Of a DNA stretch of 29,011 bases, positions 7,379 to 16,053 are shown piece after piece. Each line of letters starts with the position of its first letter. The first letter of the stretch is position 1. The DNA comes from a virus. The notes beneath the pieces are model-generated. The model saw nothing but the letters and a program-made list of their open reading frames with translations. It was not told the DNA's origin and did not search any database. The stretch lies in IMG/VR virus record IMGVR_UViG_3300046010_011601, positions 1 to 29,011 of that record. One strand, given 5' to 3'. Made by a program: the position numbers and the translations under genes.

Positions 7379-7870
7379 ATGGCATTATTTGGTAGTACTA
7401 GGGACGTAAATTTAATGAAGTCCGTGTCTAGGGAATTTATGGAAGACATAGTTAGTCAACAAGTTGGCTACTATAAAATCATGCTCGATAAAACCAAAGC
7501 AAACTTGTACGGAGAATCAGCTAATAAGTACTACGTGGGTCCCGTACTTGTGTATTGTTTGATAGCTAGACAAGATTTTGGAGTAAACCAAGAACAATTT
7601 GGTAGGGACGTCAATAGACCCGTGGATTTTAGGTTCTTAAGGGATCACTTAGTAGACGCAAACATATATCCTGAAGTGGGAGACGTGATAATGTACAACG
7701 AATTGTATTATTTGGTGGATAACGTTAACGAAAACCAACTAATAGTTGGTAAGGACAACGCTTACGCGTATTCTACGGGATTGGAAAATTACGGATCTTC
7801 TTACTCTATAATATTAAACACTCACTATGCTTCTGGGGAGTCACTGGGCATAACTAAAATAGTACCTTAA
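7379..7870 (+). CDS. gp14: neck protein, head closure (T4 gp14-like)
   Basis: This 163-aa protein begins with a helical segment (about 9-50: VNLMKSVSREFMEDIVSQQV, then YYKIMLDKTKANLYGES) followed by a beta-rich domain (about 52-135: KYYVGPVLVYCLIARQDF, EVGDVIMYNELYYLVDNV). This layout fits head-closure proteins of the gp14 type, and the gene is in the gp14 slot between gp13-like and gp15-like genes. It is clearly shorter than T4 gp14 (256 aa), so it would be a reduced version. The alternative is an unrelated small neck adaptor. Its stop TAA overlaps the following ATG by one base, so the next protein is translationally coupled. Confidence 0.68.
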   Translation: MALFGSTRDVNLMKSVSREFMEDIVSQQVGYYKIMLDKTKANLYGESANKYYVGPVLVYCLIARQDFGVNQEQFGRDVNRPVDFRFLRDHLVDANIYPEVGDVIMYNELYYLVDNVNENQLIVGKDNAYAYSTGLENYGSSYSIILNTHYASGESLGITKIVP

Positions 7871-9123
7871 TGGCAAATACGAAAGTAAGACCAGCTAAGC
7901 AGAGAGAGTTCATGGAAGCTCTGGCAGCGCCCGATCAAACCGAGCGTATAATGGAGGCCAAATTGGGTCAACCGGAAAATAATCGTGCGTTAGAACTATC
8001 ACAAAGAAATTCCGAAGGCAAAAACATACAAGTGGGTATTCAAGACTTGGACGAAGCGGTTATGTATTATATAAAAAATAAATTAAAATTATCTGTAATA
8101 CAAAATAATAAGCTTGTACCAGTTAACGTGATATATGGAACACCAGAAAATTGGAAAGGAGTACAGCAAGACGGATTTTACAGGGACAAAAATGGAAAGA
8201 TACAAGCTCCGTTAATTATGTTTTCTAGAAGTAGTATATCGCAAAACAGAGAACTTGGATTTAAGATAGACGGAAATTTCGCTCAAAATTTACAGTTTAT
8301 AGAAAAAAAATACAATAAAAGAAATAACTATAGTAATTTTTCTGTGTTAACGAATAGGGTACCAGAAAAAGAGTATCAAGTAGTAGTAACTCCGGATTAC
8401 GTAACTGTAACTTACTCTTGTATAGTGTGGACCAATTTCGCAGAACAAATGAATAAACTAATTGAGAGTTTAAATTTTGCGTCAAGATCTTATTGGGGGG
8501 ATTTAGAAAGATTTAAATTTTACTCTTCTATAGAAACTTTTAACGATTCTATAACTTACGAAGTCGGAGAAGATAGACTAGTTAGAACTAACTTTGATAT
8601 AACACTTAATGGATATTTAATACCAGATGTGTTAAACGAGTATTTGGCATCAACTAAAATACAATATAGTACGTCTCAGATAGTTTTCGATTTAGAAGTA
8701 TCCAGCGGAGACAAAGAGCAATTTATATCAAAAACAAATAGAACTCAAGCGCAAGTGAATAAAGCTACAAATTTTGTGGGAGCAGGGGCTAACATCGTTA
8801 ACTATATTGGAGGATCTGGAGGCGCTGCTTCTGCTGATTTAGCGTATTTAAACACTTTCATAAATAAGATAGCCAACTCTGTAACCGCTAATACAGCTAC
8901 GTTTGTTGGAGCATCTATTTTACAACCTTCGCCTGGATCTAGTTTGCCGCCTACGACAGTAAATAATTTTAACTTTTATGCGAACGGTCTTCCTATATTG
9001 GCCAATGAAATATCAAGTTTTGGTCCCGATGGATTTGGCAATCTTGTGTTGATCGTAAACACCCCAATATTGGGATACGAATTAACAGATAAAATAATAG
9101 TAGCAGTAGGTAAATTCTCATAA
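7870..9123 (+). CDS. gp15: tail terminator/sheath stabiliser (T4 gp15-like) with C-terminal extension
   Basis: This protein has 417 aa against 272 in T4 gp15. The first 290 residues fit gp15: a conserved-looking PVNVIYGTPENWKGVQQDGF (about 79-98), the IMFSRSSISQNRELG block, EYQVVVTPDYVTVTYSCIVW (about 168-187), and an FNDSITYEVGEDRLVRTNFD segment before NGYLIPDVLNEY. gp15 forms the ring that ends tube and sheath polymerisation and docks the tail to the neck. The last 120 residues are extra: a Gly/Ala-rich linker (about 307-323), a short hydrophobic helix, a Pro-rich stretch and a small beta-rich end domain. It is coupled to the upstream gene by a one-base overlap. gp15 identity is from family pattern plus position. 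Confidence 0.75.
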   Translation: MANTKVRPAKQREFMEALAAPDQTERIMEAKLGQPENNRALELSQRNSEGKNIQVGIQDLDEAVMYYIKNKLKLSVIQNNKLVPVNVIYGTPENWKGVQQDGFYRDKNGKIQAPLIMFSRSSISQNRELGFKIDGNFAQNLQFIEKKYNKRNNYSNFSVLTNRVPEKEYQVVVTPDYVTVTYSCIVWTNFAEQMNKLIESLNFASRSYWGDLERFKFYSSIETFNDSITYEVGEDRLVRTNFDITLNGYLIPDVLNEYLASTKIQYSTSQIVFDLEVSSGDKEQFISKTNRTQAQVNKATNFVGAGANIVNYIGGSGGAASADLAYLNTFINKIANSVTANTATFVGASILQPSPGSSLPPTTVNNFNFYANGLPILANEISSFGPDGFGNLVLIVNTPILGYELTDKIIVAVGKFS

Positions 9124-9125
9124 AA

Positions 9126-10094
9126 ATGTCCCAACTAAAATTAGATCAAATACTTGCCCCGCTTAGGTTTACAGGAAGTAGACTTATAGTTACTGGTAGC
9201 GACTTTTTAGTTTCTGGGTCTGACGTGTTTGGTAATAATATTTCTCAAAGTCATGATTTTACAGGCAGTGTACGCATAACTGGATCTTTATGGATTAATA
9301 ATTCTCCTGTAATAGCGTCTTCTCAAACATCGTCTATGACTGTTTTGAGTAGCAGTTTTGCGGCTACTGCATCGTTTGTACAAAATGCTATATATTCAGC
9401 ATCAGTATCTCTAAATACAATTACTTTTACCAAAGGTGATGGTACTACATTTCCAATAACTGTTAATACAGGATCTGGTGGAGGGGGAGGCACAGGAGCT
9501 GGTTTTCCATATAGCGGATCTGCCATAATTACAGGTTCTTTAGAAGTTACACAAGGTATTACTGGATCTTTATTTGGAACTTCCAGTTGGTCACAAAACG
9601 CTTTAACTGCGTCTTATGCTATTAGCATAATGGATCAAGGTTTTGTATATACGCAATCTAGTCCATCTACTACTTGGACTATAAACCATAATCTTAATAC
9701 TCAAATCCCGCATGTTGACGTTTATGGTTCTGACTATTATGCAGTAATACCTCAAGAAGTAGTAGCTACTACTTTAAATACAATAACAATTACTTTTCCA
9801 AATGCATTGAGTGGCTACGCAATTGTATCAAAGGGAAGTGGCACGGCTATATCAGCATCTTTTGCAACATCTGCATCATTTGCGGCAAATACTCCATTCT
9901 ACAAAATAGGCGTATCTGGATCAACCATGTATACTATCACTCATAGTTTAAATGAAGAGTATCCCATAGTTCAGATATATGACGCAGTTGATAGAGAGCA
10001 AATAATACCGATCCAAATACAGTCGATAAATACAAATCAAGTATTTATAAACATTGGATTTTTATTTTCTGGAAGTATAGTGGTAAAGAAGTAG
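9126..10094 (+). CDS. fibre-like protein with two repeated C-terminal beta domains
   Basis: This 322-aa protein starts 2 bases after gp15. Residues 1-90 are rich in TGS repeats. Residues 92-156 are one copy of the fibre module shared by four genes here (TITFTKGDGTTFPIT, a Gly tract, SGSAIITGSLEVT, SLFGTSSWS). Two homologous domains follow: about 172-237 (TTWTINHNLNTQIPHVDVYG, ending in SGYAIVSKG) and about 258-322 (MYTITHSLNEEYPIVQIYD, ending in SGSIVVKK). Both have the (W/Y)TI-x-H-x-LN pattern of beta-sandwich domains found at the ends of phage fibres. It probably forms a trimeric fibre or tail-tip accessory. The receptor is unknown. Confidence 0.75.
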   Translation: MSQLKLDQILAPLRFTGSRLIVTGSDFLVSGSDVFGNNISQSHDFTGSVRITGSLWINNSPVIASSQTSSMTVLSSSFAATASFVQNAIYSASVSLNTITFTKGDGTTFPITVNTGSGGGGGTGAGFPYSGSAIITGSLEVTQGITGSLFGTSSWSQNALTASYAISIMDQGFVYTQSSPSTTWTINHNLNTQIPHVDVYGSDYYAVIPQEVVATTLNTITITFPNALSGYAIVSKGSGTAISASFATSASFAANTPFYKIGVSGSTMYTITHSLNEEYPIVQIYDAVDREQIIPIQIQSINTNQVFINIGFLFSGSIVVKK

Positions 10095-10104
10095 ACCAAA
10101 AAGA

Positions 10105-10112
10105 TATTTATA
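10105..10112 (+). promoter_or_regulatory. putative late promoter motif, copy 4 (TATTTATA)
   Basis: ATATTTATA in a 38-base gap ends 20 bases before the ATG of the 830-aa fibre gene. The leader after it is A-rich (AACAAATAAAAA) with no Shine-Dalgarno sequence. I see no inverted repeat around this copy. Confidence 0.55.
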
Positions 10113-10132
10113 AACAGCGCAACAAATAAAAA

Positions 10133-12625
10133 ATGAGAATATATAGTCCAGTAATATCAGGTTCCATAATAATAAGTGGTTCTGGCGTAGTCAGTGGAAG
10201 CTGGACCGTGACAAATGGAATCACTGGATCAGTATTCGGCACTGCTAGTCAAGCAATATCTAGTAGTTTGGCTCTCACTGCTTCTTTTTTATTGGGAAGT
10301 GTAGCAAGTGCATCATTTGCTACTAATGCCGCAACTGCATCTACTTTACAATCAGGCACATATGCAATTACAGCAAGCCAAGCAAATTCAAGTAGCTTTG
10401 CACAAACAGCTTCTTTTGCGCCGGCTTACGTATTGAATAGTAGTACATCTTCAATGTTAGCACCATACGTGTTAACTTCACAGACGAGCTCGATGAGCGT
10501 ACTAAGCGCTTCATTTGCTATAAGTTCTTCTATAGCAATTACTGCATCAGTAGCATTGAATAATTTAGTAACTGCGTCCGTATCTCAAAACACTATTACT
10601 TTCACTAAAGGGGATGGAAGTACTTTCCCTATTACAGTTAACACAGGTTCTGGAGGCGGCGGTGCAGGCGCTTCTGATTTTCCTTTTACGGGGTCTGCCA
10701 TAATTTCGGGCAGCTTAGTAGTAACAGGATCAATAACAGCGACCCAAGGATATACAGGTTCTTTATTTGGAACTGCTAGTTGGGCTTTAAATGTTATAAG
10801 TTCATCGTATGCAGTTTCTTCTTCATTTGCTGCAACAGCTTCTTTTTTTAGCGGTTCTATTTTAAATGCTATAAGTTCATCTTATGCTTTAACAGCTTCA
10901 TTTGCTGATGGTGCTCGTAATGCTCAAGACGTTTTAATTTATGTAAAGAATGTAACTGGAGTACAAATCGATAAAGGAAAAGTTGTTAGAATATCAGGAG
11001 CTACAGGAGATAATGCATTGATAGATCTTGCAGACTGGACAAATGATACTAATTCAGCAAATACTTTAGGATTAACTAATGAAAATATACCTGATCAAGC
11101 TTTTGGTTACGTAATGACAGAAGGTAAGTTGTTAGGTATAGATACATCTAATTATACAGCAGGACAGTTATTATTTTTAGCATCAAGTGGATCAATGACA
11201 GGTTCAGCTCCACAGGCTCCACTACACGCAGTAAGATTAGGTCAAGTATTAAGAGTACAATTGAATAATGGTTCAATGTATGTTAGAATTGACAATGGAT
11301 TCGAATTAGATGAATTACATGATGTTAAAATAATAAGTCCTGAAACTGGTCAAGGATTAGTAAGAAGTGGAAGTATATGGATAAATGCCGCAGTTACTGC
11401 ATCAACAGCACTTAGTGCATCATTTGCTGTAAGCTCATCTAGAACTGTAACGGCATCTTTGGCTTTAAATAATATTTTAACAGCCTCAGTAAATTTTAAT
11501 ACTATTACATTTACTAAAGGAGATGGTAGCACATTCCCAATTACTGTAAATACAGGTAGTGGTGGTGGAGGAGGTGGAAGTACTTTTCCATTTACTGGAT
11601 CAGCTATTATATCAGGTAGCTTAATAGTAACAGGTTCTATTATCTCGACTTTGGGATATACTGGATCTTTATTTGGTACTGCAAGTCAAGCAATTAGTTC
11701 TTCTTTTACACAAACAGCTTCTTTTGCCCCTGCTTATGTATTAAATAGTAGTACAGCATCGATGCTTACTCCGTACTTACTAGTATCTCAGACGAGTTCA
11801 ATGAGTGTAGCAACAGCTTCTATTGCAACTAATGCAGCTACTGCTTCTTTTTTAGCAATAGGTACATACTCTATTACGTCAAGTCAATCAATATCTAGTA
11901 GTTTCGCTGTTACTTCATCAGTAGCATTAACTAATATAATTACGGCTTCAATTAATCTAAATACCATTACGTTTACTAAAGGAGATGGAACTACATTTCC
12001 ACTAACAGTAAATACAGGTAGTGGCGGTGGTGGCGGTGGAAGCATCTCTGATTTTCCTTTTACTGGTTCTGCTATTATATCTGGTAGCTTAATAGTAACA
12101 GGTTCTATAATTGCAACTCAAGGAATTACTGGATCTTTATTTGGTACTGCGAGTCAAGCTGAAACTAGTAGTTTGGCGCTTACTGCTTCTTTTTTATTGG
12201 GAAGCATCGCTACAGCATCTTTAGCTTTTACTGCGTCTTTTACTCCTAATGCTTTAGTAACAGCATCAATATCATCAAATACTATTACTTTTACAAAAGG
12301 AGATGGAACTACTTTTCCTATTACAGTTACAGGTGGCGGAGGCGGAGGAAATTCTGTAAATATAATAGAAGTTAATAACCAAACAATATCAATTCCTTCT
12401 GGAAATGGAGACACGTATATTTATAATTCAAAAGGGGTAAATACTTTTATATTACCAACAGCTTTAGGAAATAAAAATCAATATATAATAAAATTAATAG
12501 ATGGTTTAGCAACTATATATGCAATAGATTTTAGCTTGATAGATGATGGAACAATAGTAAACATAGATAATCCATTTAACGCAATAAACTTAAGTTCTAA
12601 TAATACACAATACATAATATATTAA
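10133..12625 (+). CDS. large repeat-built tail-fibre protein (830 aa)
   Basis: This fibre-like protein is made of Ala/Ser/Thr-rich beta repeats (SSSFAxTASF, NAATAS) and four copies of the shared module, at residues about 148-220, 451-520, 605-675 and 711-739 (the last lacks its second half). A non-repetitive domain at about 262-418 (QDVLIYVKNVTGVQIDKGKV, ending with ELHDVKI and GSIWIN) is of a type common in phage fibres. The C-terminal about 90 residues form a different beta domain (IPSGNGDTYIYNSKGVNTFI, ending NNTQYIIY) that could be the distal tip. There is no S74 chaperone domain and no enzymatic motif that I can see. It is likely a trimeric shaft with interspersed knobs. The motif ATATTTATA also occurs inside the gene at 12417-12425. 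Confidence 0.82.
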   Translation: MRIYSPVISGSIIISGSGVVSGSWTVTNGITGSVFGTASQAISSSLALTASFLLGSVASASFATNAATASTLQSGTYAITASQANSSSFAQTASFAPAYVLNSSTSSMLAPYVLTSQTSSMSVLSASFAISSSIAITASVALNNLVTASVSQNTITFTKGDGSTFPITVNTGSGGGGAGASDFPFTGSAIISGSLVVTGSITATQGYTGSLFGTASWALNVISSSYAVSSSFAATASFFSGSILNAISSSYALTASFADGARNAQDVLIYVKNVTGVQIDKGKVVRISGATGDNALIDLADWTNDTNSANTLGLTNENIPDQAFGYVMTEGKLLGIDTSNYTAGQLLFLASSGSMTGSAPQAPLHAVRLGQVLRVQLNNGSMYVRIDNGFELDELHDVKIISPETGQGLVRSGSIWINAAVTASTALSASFAVSSSRTVTASLALNNILTASVNFNTITFTKGDGSTFPITVNTGSGGGGGGSTFPFTGSAIISGSLIVTGSIISTLGYTGSLFGTASQAISSSFTQTASFAPAYVLNSSTASMLTPYLLVSQTSSMSVATASIATNAATASFLAIGTYSITSSQSISSSFAVTSSVALTNIITASINLNTITFTKGDGTTFPLTVNTGSGGGGGGSISDFPFTGSAIISGSLIVTGSIIATQGITGSLFGTASQAETSSLALTASFLLGSIATASLAFTASFTPNALVTASISSNTITFTKGDGTTFPITVTGGGGGGNSVNIIEVNNQTISIPSGNGDTYIYNSKGVNTFILPTALGNKNQYIIKLIDGLATIYAIDFSLIDDGTIVNIDNPFNAINLSSNNTQYIIY

Positions 12626-12627
12626 AT

Positions 12628-12939
12628 ATGGCATACAATCAAGTACCAAAAAATGCTGCAACAGATGACTCAATACTTTTATTGAGACGTATATTAAGAG
12701 CTTTAGAAGCTTCTTCTAACGCAGATTCTTTACAAAGACAGAGAATTAATATAGACTCTATAACATCGGGTTTAACATTATCTACAGTAACTACTGTATC
12801 AGCTGTAACAGCTATAACTAACGCCCTACCAGTAGGTACAAACTCAATTGGTAACTTTGGTGGTTACACAAACAACGACTTTCAGATGATGAACCAAAGG
12901 ATAATGTATAATACAGGAATAAGAAGTAATATATCATAA
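12628..12939 (+). CDS. small virion-associated protein, unknown (103 aa)
   Basis: This 103-aa protein starts 2 bases after the fibre gene. It has a helical N-terminal half (about 10-45, DDSILLLRRILRALEASSNA) and a Thr/Val/Ser-rich middle (about 46-75), followed by a conserved-looking tail with NSIGNFGG and MMNQRIMYNTGIRSNIS. I do not recognise a named family. Small proteins of this shape often sit between fibre genes of environmental T4-type phages. It could be a connector or minor tail component between the 830-aa and 948-aa proteins. The position inside the fibre operon makes it a real gene despite its size. Confidence 0.7.
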   Translation: MAYNQVPKNAATDDSILLLRRILRALEASSNADSLQRQRINIDSITSGLTLSTVTTVSAVTAITNALPVGTNSIGNFGGYTNNDFQMMNQRIMYNTGIRSNIS

Positions 12940-12958
12940 AAAATATAAAATAAATAAT

Positions 12959-15805
12959 ATGGCCATAATTAATAACAATAAACTTGCAATAGATTTACCA
13001 GTATGGGAACCATTAAGAGCAGCTCAAGGAGGTAACAGTTCTGCTATATCAACTTCATGTACTGCTTTAAATCCTGTAATGCATATAAACTTTGGTAGAT
13101 ATATATACTATATAAATGCTGCTACTAGTTTTTGGAAGTATGATACATGGACAGATACATACATACAGTTAGCTTCTCCACCAATCCCTCCAACAACCTT
13201 TTCAACAATGAGATTTTTAATGTCTGCTGGTATTGAGGGATTTGTATTAGGAGCAACTAATAATACATTGTATGTACCTGCTAACTTTGGCAAAGCTTAT
13301 GTAGGTTATGATGTATCTATAGTCTCTGGCACAGGCGCCGGCCAAAGAAGAACTATATTAGACGTATCTGATGCAATTGTAGAAGATATCGCTATAGCCA
13401 CTACAGTTACAAATACGCTTGGTGATATAACATTAACAGATACAGCTAAAAACTGGGGAGTTAATAGGTGGTTAGGATATCAAGCGAGAGTTATTCAAGG
13501 CGCTGGTTCTACTCAAGTAAGAAGAATAATAGGAAATTCAGCTAATCAATTGATTTTTGGATCCACATTGTATGCAGTGTACGAGCCTTTTGCAATCCCT
13601 TCAGTATTCTCTCCCGCTATTGCCGCTACTGCAGGCGTTCAGACAATAGTTAGTATAGAAGCAAATAACGTTACACTTGATTTTCCATGGTCAATTGTGC
13701 CGGATAGTTCTTCTCGTTTTAAAATTGAAGGAGGAGCCATAGTATTGGCCTCTTCACAAGCTACCTCTAACTATAGTGTGCAACAATATGACGCAATCAG
13801 TGATACGTGGTATATTAAAACATCTTTAACTAATTTTATACGCTCTACAGGTACAGACGCATCACTGGAGCGTACAGGAGATCAAGCGACTGTTTGGGAG
13901 AGAGGTATAGTGACGCAGACTTCAACAACTTCTAGTTTAATAGATTCCAGCAAATCTTGGAATGTAAATCAATGGGCAAGTAGTAGCTTAAGTGGAAGTT
14001 ATTATGTTAGAATATGGAGTGGACAGGGCGAAGGTCAACAAGCAAGAATATTAACTAACACCGCAACTTCATTAACATATGAGACAATGTCAGTGGCACC
14101 AAATTCTGGATCTCAATATTTTATAGATGGATTTGATGCTGGTAGAGCGACTTCGGGTTCTTTTAATCAATTGATAGATAGTACAAAAAACTGGCCATTA
14201 AATAGATGGAAAAACTATGCCCTTAGAATCGTTAGTGGTAGTGGATTTGGAACTCTATTACCAATAGCTTCGAGTAATTCTAGCTCTATTACAGTGTATG
14301 GATCTTCTTCTTTTTCGTATAATAGCTCATCAGTTTACAATATAACAGCAGATCCTGATAAGACATATCTTGCGATCGGGGGTCAGTCTAGTATTGCGTT
14401 CTTAAATCTCGCTGATGATTTGCCGTCGTATGGTAGAGACGAAGAGAGCGGTATAGCTTTAAATGCATCTGCACAATTTGGTAATAATAAACCGATAGGA
14501 ATATCATTTATGACTGCGTCTGGCACAACAGCTACAATAACAACAGCAGTTAGCCATTCTTTTAAACTTAATCAACCAATAACTATTAGAGGTATATCAC
14601 ATGCCAACTATAATGGCACATTTTCTATAACGAGTATACCATCGGCGAGTGTTTTTCAATATACTATGGCAGGTACACCAAATGCATCCGGATCTTCTTC
14701 TCAAAGTTTATCGACTTTAGTTGATACTACTAAGAACTGGAGAACAAATCAATGGGCAGGTTATAATTTATACATGAATGTGTCTACGATAGCAACAAAT
14801 GGTATTGCTACGGGCGCAAGTGCACGTATTGTATCTAATACTTCTAGCTCTCTTGTATTTGCTGCGCCACAACCACTTGTGCCACTAAATGGAGTTACTC
14901 GCTATATATTGACCAAAAACGACATGATTGGTAGTATGTATACTGGTTTTGCTACTGGTAGTGTGCCAACAGCAACAACCCTAACTGACACAAACGCATT
15001 TTTTGTTGGATCTGGTTCTATATCAGGAAACTTACTCACTGTAACAACTAATGTGGGAGTTAGTGGAAGTCTTGGTATAGGCTCGTTAATAACAGGTAGT
15101 TTAATATTTCCAGGTACTTTTATAGTTAACTATGCTTCGGGTACACTTGTAACAGACTATTCTGGAAGCTATTTAGTAAATTATACTCAAAGTGTGCCTC
15201 TTACGGCTATCACTTCAAGTGGTTGGGTAACAAACTTCTTTGCTGGTAGACGTTTAAAAATATTAGCTGGGTCTGGTATAGGAGAAGAAACTACTATTGC
15301 AAGTAATACAAATACTACATTAACTTTTGGAAGTATAACTGCCCCTGGCTTATTAAGTTCTTCTTATGCTATTATGCAACAACCAACTCGAAGCGTTGGT
15401 ATTGAAGCGCAGTGGGCGCAAAATACAACAAATCTAGATCTTAAAGGAAGAAGGATATATATCCCTCGCGGTGGCGCTACAAATAACTGGGAATTTATAG
15501 ATATACCTACTGATAAAGTAGAATTTATAGCAGCAAGTCCATTGGGAGAAACTTTAAGTACTGGTACTATGACCGCTTATGATGGTGGAGATAGAATATA
15601 CTTTACTAAAGATGCAACACTAAGATTTTACTATTTAGACACTAATACAAATCAGATACATGGAGCAGGATTGGCGCCATTTGCAAATGGTGCTGCAATA
15701 ATAAGAAATAGGATGGAAGTATTTACAAGTCCAGACGGTCTTAAATATTTATGGTTTGTAAAACATACATCTACCGAGGTAATGAGAACTATGTTATATT
15801 ATTAA
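12959..15805 (+). CDS. 948-aa multidomain adhesin with propeller-like ends and repeated W-rich units
   Basis: The protein contains a recurrent unit of about 50-65 residues, (D/S)(T/S)xKxWxxNxWxGY, then RIxSGxGxGxxxxIxSN and a hydrophobic end. Clear copies lie at about 160-210, 325-390, 404-462 and 585-652, weaker ones at about 112-145 and 755-806. Kelch-like strands with Tyr-Asp and Asp-x-Trp pairs occur near the N-terminus (about 45-72, FWKYDTWTDTYIQL), at 272-290 (VQQYDAISDTWYIKTSL) and near the C-terminus (about 872-910, GGDRIYFTKDATLRFYYLDT), so the ends may close a propeller. Residues about 515-575 are an HxFxxNQPITI-type beta domain frequent in phage tail proteins, and 685-750 a Gly/Ser-rich one. 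It is probably a surface tail protein; its ligand is unknown. Confidence 0.75.
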   Translation: MAIINNNKLAIDLPVWEPLRAAQGGNSSAISTSCTALNPVMHINFGRYIYYINAATSFWKYDTWTDTYIQLASPPIPPTTFSTMRFLMSAGIEGFVLGATNNTLYVPANFGKAYVGYDVSIVSGTGAGQRRTILDVSDAIVEDIAIATTVTNTLGDITLTDTAKNWGVNRWLGYQARVIQGAGSTQVRRIIGNSANQLIFGSTLYAVYEPFAIPSVFSPAIAATAGVQTIVSIEANNVTLDFPWSIVPDSSSRFKIEGGAIVLASSQATSNYSVQQYDAISDTWYIKTSLTNFIRSTGTDASLERTGDQATVWERGIVTQTSTTSSLIDSSKSWNVNQWASSSLSGSYYVRIWSGQGEGQQARILTNTATSLTYETMSVAPNSGSQYFIDGFDAGRATSGSFNQLIDSTKNWPLNRWKNYALRIVSGSGFGTLLPIASSNSSSITVYGSSSFSYNSSSVYNITADPDKTYLAIGGQSSIAFLNLADDLPSYGRDEESGIALNASAQFGNNKPIGISFMTASGTTATITTAVSHSFKLNQPITIRGISHANYNGTFSITSIPSASVFQYTMAGTPNASGSSSQSLSTLVDTTKNWRTNQWAGYNLYMNVSTIATNGIATGASARIVSNTSSSLVFAAPQPLVPLNGVTRYILTKNDMIGSMYTGFATGSVPTATTLTDTNAFFVGSGSISGNLLTVTTNVGVSGSLGIGSLITGSLIFPGTFIVNYASGTLVTDYSGSYLVNYTQSVPLTAITSSGWVTNFFAGRRLKILAGSGIGEETTIASNTNTTLTFGSITAPGLLSSSYAIMQQPTRSVGIEAQWAQNTTNLDLKGRRIYIPRGGATNNWEFIDIPTDKVEFIAASPLGETLSTGTMTAYDGGDRIYFTKDATLRFYYLDTNTNQIHGAGLAPFANGAAIIRNRMEVFTSPDGLKYLWFVKHTSTEVMRTMLYY

Positions 15806-15823
15806 TAGTTAAATATAAATTAG

Positions 15824-15988
15824 ATGAATCTTAGAGATATAATTCTTGTGTTAGAAAGAAAATTACAAAACTTACACGTTCTTATGAGATTGGCTCAAAG
15901 TACTGGAGATTTGCAAACTATAACTAAATTACAAATAGAAATTATAGAGACAGAAGAATCTATATCCACTATAAAAAGCACAATGTAG
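15824..15988 (+). CDS. 54-aa helical protein after the 948-aa adhesin
   Basis: This short frame runs ATG to TAG and encodes 54 residues that look entirely helical with heptad-like spacing (NLRDIILVLERKLQNLHVLM, TGDLQTITKLQIEIIETEES). It starts 18 bases after the adhesin stop codon and ends 65 bases before the next gene, filling an otherwise empty gap of 248 bases. The residue pattern TGD-L-x-x-I-x-x-L-Q-x-E-I-x-x-T-E is protein-like rather than random. I do not recognise a named family. A small coiled-coil chaperone for fibre folding, as T4 gp57A is, would fit the location, but that is speculation. Confidence 0.65.
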   Translation: MNLRDIILVLERKLQNLHVLMRLAQSTGDLQTITKLQIEIIETEESISTIKSTM

Positions 15989-16011
15989 TCAATTTATAAT
16001 AAGTAATTGAC
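15988..16011 (+). other. inverted repeat GTCAATT/AATTGAC
   Basis: A 7-bp stem (15988-15994 with 16005-16011) with a 10-base loop starts at the stop codon of the 54-aa gene. No T tract follows, so it is not a canonical terminator. It may protect the 3' end of the upstream message or be a chance repeat in AT-rich DNA. Confidence 0.35.
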
Positions 16012-16026
16012 AAATAGTTACCCGTA

Positions 16027-16034
16027 TATTTATA
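16027..16034 (+). promoter_or_regulatory. putative late promoter motif, copy 5 (TATTTATA)
   Basis: ATATTTATA ends 19 bases before the ATG at 16054. It sits in the 12-base loop of a perfect GTTACC (16017-16022) / GGTAAC (16035-16040) inverted repeat. The copy-2 site has the same arrangement, with a 12-base loop and the motif inside. Confidence 0.6.
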
Positions 16035-16053
16035 GGTAACACTAGCTAAGATT

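Noticed and set aside
12417-12425. Additional ATATTTATA inside the 830-aa fibre gene, and TATTTATA at 10042-10049
   Set aside because: Both are within coding sequence. The second lacks the leading A, and the first is about 200 bases from the next start; AT-rich DNA will give a few such hits by chance. Kept out of the promoter list.
15814-15821. TATAAATT before the 54-aa gene as a T4-type late promoter
   Set aside because: It is one base off consensus and only 2 bases before the ATG in very AT-rich sequence; an isolated hit without the pattern seen for TATTTATA.
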